A DNA stretch of 64,000 bases, taken from Phallus indusiatus. Its lineage: Eukaryota; Basidiomycota; Agaricomycetes; Phallales; Phallaceae. Position numbers and translations under genes: made by a program. The stretch covers positions 186,001 to 250,000 of the forward strand of contig JAQFWX010000033.1 of the NCBI GenBank assembly GCA_027605045.1. The letters are read 5' to 3'. This document shows, one piece after another, positions 57,501 to 64,000 of the stretch. The notes under the pieces are model-generated. The model saw only the letters and a program-made list of their open reading frames with translations. It had not been told where the DNA came from and searched no databases. The first letter of the stretch is position 1. Each line of letters opens with the position of its first letter.

Positions 57501-60500
57501 ATGTCTGAAACATCTAGCTTGAGAGAAACAACAGCGCTCATCGAGACTCAGAACGAAAATGGAAGAAGTTCCGGAATGATCCTGGAAGGGCCTAGCGAAC
57601 ACCTTGAAGAAGCTGCGCCGCCTGCGCGGATTACTGCTTCTTTGGACGAGGACAGTGAGCGACCTGCCTCTGTGCCACTGGCAGTGAAAAATGGTTCTCG
57701 AATAGCCCCGCAAAGGCCTAGTAGTGAACACCGTGAAGAAGCTGCGCAGATTACTGAACGCTCTTCGTCCACAAGCTCCCGGGCGACTTCTTTGAACGAA
57801 GGCAGAGAGCAATCTGTGCCACCCCGCAACCTACTCAGTGAGTTTTCTGTTTCACGATATGCTATATTCAAGCTTCATCATTTACTTACTTTTCCAAAGG
57901 CCGTGCTCCTGATGTTACCCAATCTGTGAGGCAACGACGCAAGAAGAAACATAGAAGCGTTTTCGGATTAACACATGAAACTGGTCGTGAGTATCACAGC
58001 TCCCACTTACTCTATACAATCTAACATGACGCATCTCAGTAAATAATAGAGATGCATACGAGCAGAAATATGCTCGCGATCGATATGGAGAAGAGACTTC
58101 GGAGAATGCTCGTATTTGGTTGACTTACCTTGACGAAGCCGAGCCATTCGATCGCGAGAGAGTTGAAGAGTGGAAAGGGGGGGCAGATGTTCTCCTCGTT
58201 TTCGTTAGATATATTCGTTTTGGTTTCTACCTAAGCTCACTATTTTGTTGTCAGGCTGGTCTGTTCTCCAGCGTTATAACGACATTCATCGCACAGGCTT
58301 TGCAGCGCCTACAAAAAGATAATTCCCATGTCTCTGCATCCCTGTTATTCGAAATAGCCGGAATCCTACGAGCCCAATCTAATGGCACCCCATCAAATAC
58401 GATCCAAAACTCAAAGTTGACCCCTACATCACCGTTCACACCATCGATGAACGCATTGTTAGTAAACGGACTGTGGTTTACTAGCTTAGCGATCACGTTG
58501 TCTACAGCGTTGTTTGCTGTCATCGCGAAACAATGGGCACGCTATTCCTTGGCTTCTATCCCTGGAACAGCCAAGGAAAGGGCGAGGGTCAGGCAACTAC
58601 GGTTCAAAGGCTTCGAAGTGTGGAAGGTCGGTACCATCCTCGACCTCCTTCCTGTCCTTCTCTATCTTGCTGTTGGTCTGTTCCTCGCCGGCATCATCAT
58701 AATGCTATTTCCATTGAATGCTGCTATCGCGTGGACGATTGTCGGTATTACAGGGATCACGTATACCTTGTACTTTATTTCTGTGATATTGCCGATTCGG
58801 TATCCAGAATGTCCTTATACAACCTCGATGACAATTTATGTCGGTGTTCTCTTTTTTGTCCTGCGAAAGGCTCTTCGCGGGATCGGTGCGATTTTGGTTG
58901 TCCGGAGAAAAATTCGAACTTTAACTTCTGCTGACTACGTCATCGGCTTTTTCCGTTACGTATTTATTTATTCGAGGTTAGCTAGAGTCATTCGCTATCA
59001 ATTTTGGATACACAGTGGCAACTTCACCGAATTTCAAAGACTCCGTGGCAACTTCACTGAATTTACCAAGTGGAGAGAAGATAAAATAAAACAAGTAGTT
59101 CAAACCGCAACGTACCTCGATTTTGAGGCATTCAGTTGGCTCTATGGGATTTCCTGGAACAGAAGCGTTCATCGAATGATCGCACGCTGTGCCGCGGTGA
59201 ATCCAACAATCAGCATTCAATTTGGATCTGATATCCTTGGAAATCTCAACCGTAGTTTGGAGATCAGTGAAGGCAATGTTGTGGACTTGCGTTATGGCCT
59301 ATGCTTGGATCTCCTGACAGGTGAAAGCGGTCACTGGCGTCTCCTCCAATCTATTCCCGATGCGCTAGGAAATCATCTGGAGGAAGGAGAGTTTCAAAGC
59401 TATCTCCGTATTGCAGACACTGTGTTACGACGCGATGATAAGCTCCAAATTCTCCATGATGCGGTCAAGGGCAATTGCAGACTTCCACTGGCCATGTGGG
59501 GTTATCTCCTAGAGATGAACTGTCATGCCATAACTGCGGATATACTCATCAGTATGGATGACAGGGGGTTGGTTCGCTTTGAGAGTGAAAAACTGGGATT
59601 GTGGAAATTTGAACGCCTGTTTGGTCACTTGGAAGCCGAAACTTATGAAACGTGCTATAACCTCCTTCTGATCATTTATCGTAACCTCACTTGCGATGAT
59701 CGGCTCGACATTGGGAAAGAGCGAAAACAGGAGTCCTTGAAACAGGTGTTTGACAGCTTTTATGACTGTCTTATATTCTCTGGTTGCCTTCACCGATTAG
59801 AGGAGGGCCTCCGTTTAGCGTATGCCCTCCGCTTCTTCACAGAGATTTGTTGCGTGGACTCGTTCTGGTGCGTGTCTATGACAGATGAAGCCAGAGAGAA
59901 TGCAGTTCGGTCTTTGCATGCAATGGAACCCCTGCCACTTGCAGACACCCAGTCGAATAACCACTTACCTTTTACGGACGGCCACGACCTCCCTCTCATA
60001 TATCAATGGTACTCGCGAGATCTCGACTCGAACCTCTCACGTAACACACCTCTCCTTTTCATGCTGCTCCTCGCGTCCCAGAACCGAGACCATCTATCCA
60101 CAATCCTCTTGACTGATACGAATGCTGTCTCTAACTTCTCAAAATGTGTTCAGAACCTGGCGAATTGTGATATCTGGAATCCTGAGGAAGAAATGATATA
60201 TCAAATGTTAATGGACCTCCTCAAATCCGTGGACCCGAAGATGAATCCCAGGCTGTTCACCGTTCTTTACGACCGCTCCGTGCTTTTACAACTATGGGCA
60301 CTCCTCGCGTGCTACGGTCTTGATGCAAAAGAATATTTCTTACTCCTGATATCAAAGATTTCCAGGGACAAGTTAGACGAGTTATTTGCCGCTATGAAAG
60401 AACTAATCCGATCTGGCTACACAAATTTTCCTATTGCAGTCCCACGAGGGTATTACGGGACCCCGAATGTTCGTCTTAGATTAGTGACATCTGCGCGTGA

Positions 60501-60732
60501 GTTTGGACAACTCATAGGTGTGTCCCACATACAACCTGAGGCCACTTCCGAACAATCTGCGCCTGGCCATGAGAATGCTCCGTCAATCAATGACCACGAT
60601 AACGAAGAGCGTGCACAGGTGCCTGGTCCGGATGAGGTACTTCATTTACTACAGAGTTCATCTTCACTAAGGGTCCGCTTACTGAGACACTTGTATAGCA
60701 TAGAACTTTTAACTTTGCAGGCAATTGGATGA
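57501..60732 (+). CDS. DUF6535 domain membrane protein, copy E, 4 exons
   Basis: Exons 57501-57837, 57900-57986, 58040-58203 and 58255-60732 join in frame to 1021 residues, the longest intact paralogue. The disordered N-terminus is long because of an internal duplication (two 'SEHLEEAA / SEHREEAA' segments). The domain entry 'YLDEAEPFDRERVEEW' precedes membrane spans near residues 197-215, 268-288, 325-347, 352-376 and 388-400. The linker is long and unique ('GAILVVRRKIRTLTSADYVI') and carries a tandem duplication 'GNFTEFQRLRGNFTEFTKW'. A possible last intron runs from GTACTTC after 'GPDE' to TTTGCAG at 60719; using it would shorten the C-terminus. Function unknown; intact although its unit neighbours are decayed. 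Confidence 0.9.
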
Positions 60733-61862
60733 AAAAAGTGTTCGAATCCATTGGGTTAAAGATACCCCGTCAAACTAGTGATCAGCCGACTGCTAGTTCA
60801 ATCCCGTTTAGTGAAATGGGCCCTCCAGCACAATAAGATAATTCTAGATAACAGTGGTTTTTTTAGATATACAATATCTGAACTCGAAAAGGTGGTTTGG
60901 GTGGTAAACATTACGGGCCAATAGAATTATCTTGCCAACCGCTCTTGGTTGGAAAAAGCAACAAAGAAAAAAGTAAAACCAACCCACTACGCCAGGGCAG
61001 ACAACATTCTCGACCACACTCGTACATAGTATGAATCGTTGGGAAAACTCACAGCCAATTCACAAGCTCAACCAGTTAAGAGAGTGCTGATTGGAATTTC
61101 AACTGTTTTTCCAAGTTCTTATTTCCCGCGGTAAATCTCTCACTCCCTCTCGAAGCCGCAGCCCGATGATCTAAATCTTGTTGAAGTACATGAATACAAC
61201 TCTTGATAAACAAACAATTTGAAATGAAGACCGAGAGCGCTGGAAGCTTTTCCAGGGAATGGAATAGAGCAACTAAATCAGAGCGTGAGATTGGAAGATT
61301 AAATTGGATGAAACGACTGACATGTTTTTATTGAACGAGGAGCTGGTGGGGTGCCGACGGATTGAAGACGCGTTCTTGGTTTTTGAACACAAACACCATC
61401 AACTCCTTCAAGACCCATTAGTTTTTGTTTGCGCGTGCGATACTCGTGGCTGTCCTGATGGTTGCGCGAACAGGCTACACGGAGATTTGTAAGTGAAGGC
61501 TATATGCGCCGTTCCTCACGGTTAGGTGATTCTGAGGTACTAAAAGGCTATACTTTCTATTTTTCACCTTTTGTCTCCCCTTCATTTCACTTTTATTTGA
61601 AATTCACAGTTCTTATATTTTATCTTTCCAATCATCCTTAGTTCCATTTCCCTGGAACATATATTACAAACTGTATATAAAAAACAAACCTTTTTTGACA
61701 ACAATAACAACAACTTTTAGACCCTCATTATGATTTCCCTCTGAACACACAACACTGGTTCCCTTTTGATCCCTGACCACTCCTGTTGCGCGACCATCAG
61801 TCCCCCCAGAAACAACAGTTATGCAGCAGACGGTCTCTATCTTAAACAAGGGTCAGAGTGAG

Positions 61863-62150
61863 TAGGGGTCGGCATCGTACCGTATACGATACAGGTTTTT
61901 ATGGCGGATTCCGTACCATATCCATACTGTACGCTGTTCACTCGAGGCCCTTTACGGTACTGTATGGTACGTATACGGTCGTATACGTACAATTACGTGT
62001 ATGGAAGTTTTTGGGGGTGAAAAATCAATTTTCTAGACATATCTGAGTCCATTATTACTCATCACCAATCCCAATTTCATGTTTTATGTTCATTACAAGT
62101 GTGAATTTTATCTGTCTTGAGGCTAAACTGTAACGTTTCGTTACTTTTTA
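61863..62150. mobile_element. one end of a MITE-1-related element
   Basis: Starts TAGGGGTCGGCATCGTACC, the same start as MITE-1 (10344), followed by CCGTATACG-type palindromes. No matching inverted end occurs further right in the window, so the element is truncated or broken by the hairpin-rich sequence that follows. Confidence 0.65.
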
Positions 62151-62440
62151 TAGTGTACCGCGAACGGTACACAATTTATATCATGCTGTAGTTTCACACC
62201 ACGGATAACAGACCAAGGGTGCTGTATTGTTTATGGTGTAAAACAAAGTGCACATGCTGAATCAGCATGCGCGTAGCTACTACTAATGTACAGTTATTAC
62301 ATAATAGCTCGCCGCGTCACGGCGAGCCAGAGGCGTTAAGCGCCTCTATTATTAGAAGTAATAATAGTAATTACTGCAGAGGGCTTCGCCCTCTGCATAT
62401 GCCTAAGTGGCAGATACTCAATCCACCGCATGCGGTGGAT
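62130..62440. repeat. cluster of seven hairpins/palindromes
   Basis: Perfect inverted repeats at 62130-62144, 62153-62172, 62307-62327, 62329-62347, 62346-62367 and 62376-62396, and a 20-bp perfect palindrome at 62421-62440 (ATCCACCGCATGCGGTGGAT). Stems are 6-10 bp with loops of 0-5 bases. TGTCACGACCCTCGTGCC at 62455 follows and may be the start of an LTR. No coding frame. Confidence 0.8.
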
Positions 62441-62487
62441 CCGTTACAAGTGTCACGACCCTCGTGCCACCCGATCCTAATCCGGAC

Positions 62488-63370
62488 TAGTGTGGCCGCG
62501 GTTCGGTTTTCAGACCGAACCGAACCGGACCAGACCGAAAATTGAACCGAAAAGAACCGTTCATTTGGTCCGGTTCAGTTTGGTCTTTAAATCGGTTCGG
62601 TTTTCGGTTCATGATTTTTTCTTATCCCACCGAACCGAAAAAGACCATCCCAAACCGGTTCACATCATTTCAATGTCTCAGTGTGAACCAGTGTGAACCG
62701 GTTCGAACCGGTTCACATGTCTTAGTCTAAACTGGTATATACCAATGACTTATGTGTGACTATCACTCAATCAACCCGGTTCAACAGCTGCTCAGACCGG
62801 TTCAAACCAGTTAAATAAGCAAGATGAGATGAGATTTATTTGGGAGTTATTTTAACTAAGTACTAGATTTGATTAAAGGATCACTATCTGCCTCTATATA
62901 CTCCTGCTGTCCTTCTTCCTCAACTTCCATTGGTTCGAAAAGATTGGCGTTCTTGTAAGTGTTCTTCAGGATCTGCAATGCCTCGAAGGTATCAGGATGA
63001 AGGCGGTTACGACGGTCGGTCCCAGTAAGTCCTCCGCTGGAAAAACACCGCTCCGACGCAACAGCCGACCCTTGGATTGCCAGATAGTCTCTGGCAACCC
63101 GGGCTAAAGTAGGGTACTCAGCTGAATGACGCTATATATACAACATCAAACTTTGATGAGAAAGTATACTTGTATTACTTACGCCCCACCAGACTAAAAT
63201 GTCCGCGACGTCTGGTTCAGGTGGTGTGTTCAAATAGTCGTCCAACTCAGATCTGTTTCGGTCAACGGAAGCACCACTACTTTGCCGAATGGTTTCTAGC
63301 ATCCAGGCTGATGCAAATCCTCCGGTACTCTTGATGCCCGCCGAGTCCTCTGTCGGAGATGCTGTGAAAA
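62488..63370 (-). mobile_element. second hAT element, partial
   Basis: Probable left terminus TAGTGTGGCCGCGGTTCGG at 62488. It is followed by 320 bp dense in CGGTTC/GAACCG repeats in both orientations (62505-62815), the subterminal region, then the 3' end of a transposase gene on the minus strand. The remainder lies to the right or has been lost. Confidence 0.65.
62856..63361 (-). CDS. hAT transposase, C-terminal dimerisation domain (partial)
   Basis: Last two exons of a hAT transposase: 63361-63183 and 63131-62856, separated by a 51-bp GT-AG intron. Translation includes 'YLNTPPEPDVADILVWWG' then, in the last exon, 'EYPTLARVARDYLAIQGSAV', 'ASERCFSSGGLTGTDRRNRL' and 'EALQILKNTYKNANLF'. This is the canonical dimerisation block with an intact SER.FSS motif. 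The exon starts at a good acceptor (TTTTCACAG), but I find no convincing upstream exon before the window ends; a later insertion near 63380 may have split the gene. It is a different family from the central hAT. Confidence 0.82.
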
Positions 63371-63379
63371 ACAGTGAGT

Positions 63380-64000
63380 TAGTGTAATGTATTTGCTCTG
63401 GTTCAAGGTATAGGCACCTTGTACTGTTGCAAATAAGAGAGCTGTTTAGGGGGAACCTAGTCTAGCAACAAAGGTCTTGTTATTGAGGGTGAGACAGAGC
63501 TTGCTGCTGCTGTTGTAAGACTTGAGCTGGCTGCTACTGATAGTCTTGAGGTAGAGATAGAAAAGAGAAAGAAATAGAAAAGAGAAAGACCAATTTAATT
63601 GGTAAGCACTATGGTGCACTAGTATAGATGATAAGGCAGATTGCTATTTACAAGAGAAATCAGCCCCTATTTATACACTTTGGGGCTGCTACAAATAAAG
63701 CAAAATATTAGTAATTAAAAGATAAGAAATTACTTAGAAAGGAAATTAATTAGTAAAGGTGGAGTAGTAAAAATTATAGTGAAACATTATAGTGAGACAG
63801 AAAAATAAAAGTACCTGGAACTGAGTCATATGACTGTTCCTAGAAAATAAACAAATAGAGATACACAAATACAAGCAAGAGCTCAAAAAAGAATAGTAAA
63901 AAAAACTGACATAATGTGGGCTTTTGTTGTTTATGTGCTGTTTTTGGATTTAGTGGCTGTGCCTTTTGACTTGTTTTTGCTGAGCTGGGTAAAAGTGCCC
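63380..64000. other. AT-rich right edge, possible retroelement LTR
   Basis: AT-rich, low in coding potential. On the minus strand GTGTATAAATAGGGGCTG (around 63663-63680) resembles an LTR promoter, and direct repeats GAAAAGAGAAAGA occur near 63560. TG...CA termini and a target duplication could not be found, so the class is unresolved. It runs off the window. Confidence 0.3.

Larger units (their letters stand above)
53401..61862 (+). repeat. segmental duplication unit E (inverted)
   Basis: Fifth copy, inverse orientation, outermost on the right. Order: GH47 remnant (+), ICMT remnant (-), region X (+), DUF6535-E (+), then a 1.1-kb tail (60733-61860) that mirrors 11188-12383 of unit A, so the two outer ends of the array match. 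It is cut at 61863 by a TAGGGGTCGGCA transposon end. Confidence 0.85.

Noticed and set aside
63370..64000. A complete LTR retrotransposon at the right edge
   Set aside because: A TATA-like motif and AT-rich composition are suggestive, but no TG/CA termini, target duplication or coding domain could be identified in the window.

Overview
The window looks like nuclear DNA of a mushroom-forming basidiomycete (Agaricomycetes). Genes are interrupted by many 48-65 bp GT-AG introns, several promoters carry TATA boxes, and the gene families fit: a basidiomycete-type sesquiterpene synthase, F-box/LRR proteins, DUF6535 membrane proteins and BED-finger hAT transposases. I cannot name the genus.

Left flank (1-10343), ordinary gene space: a three-exon sesquiterpene synthase (+), a two-exon F-box protein (-), a divergent two-exon proline-rich nuclear-type protein (+), and an eleven-exon flavin monooxygenase with an N-terminal NTF2-like domain (-). 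All splice models close in frame. The terpene synthase and monooxygenase could serve one pathway, but that is only proximity.

Centre (11188-61862): five copies (A-E) of one 7.5-10 kb segment. A, B and C lie in one orientation on the left; D and E lie inverted on the right. Each segment carries a DUF6535 membrane-protein gene, an unrecognised decayed region ('region X'), an isoprenylcysteine methyltransferase-like (ICMT) remnant and a GH47 alpha-mannosidase remnant. In all five copies the three passengers are broken, while DUF6535 is a full four-exon frame in A, B, D and E (947, 914, 950 and 1021 aa). Copy C is broken only by a 790-bp MITE with a perfect 8-bp target duplication. A 5.86-kb hAT transposon (38590-44449) sits exactly where the two arms meet. 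It carries a transposase with one nonsense codon and a captured, intron-containing fragment of a host VTS1-like gene.

Right edge (61863-64000): a transposon graveyard. It holds one end of a MITE related to the one at the left edge of the array, a cluster of seven hairpins/palindromes, and the C-terminal part of a second hAT transposase within CGGTTC-rich subterminal repeats. I saw no rRNA, tRNA or CRISPR array.
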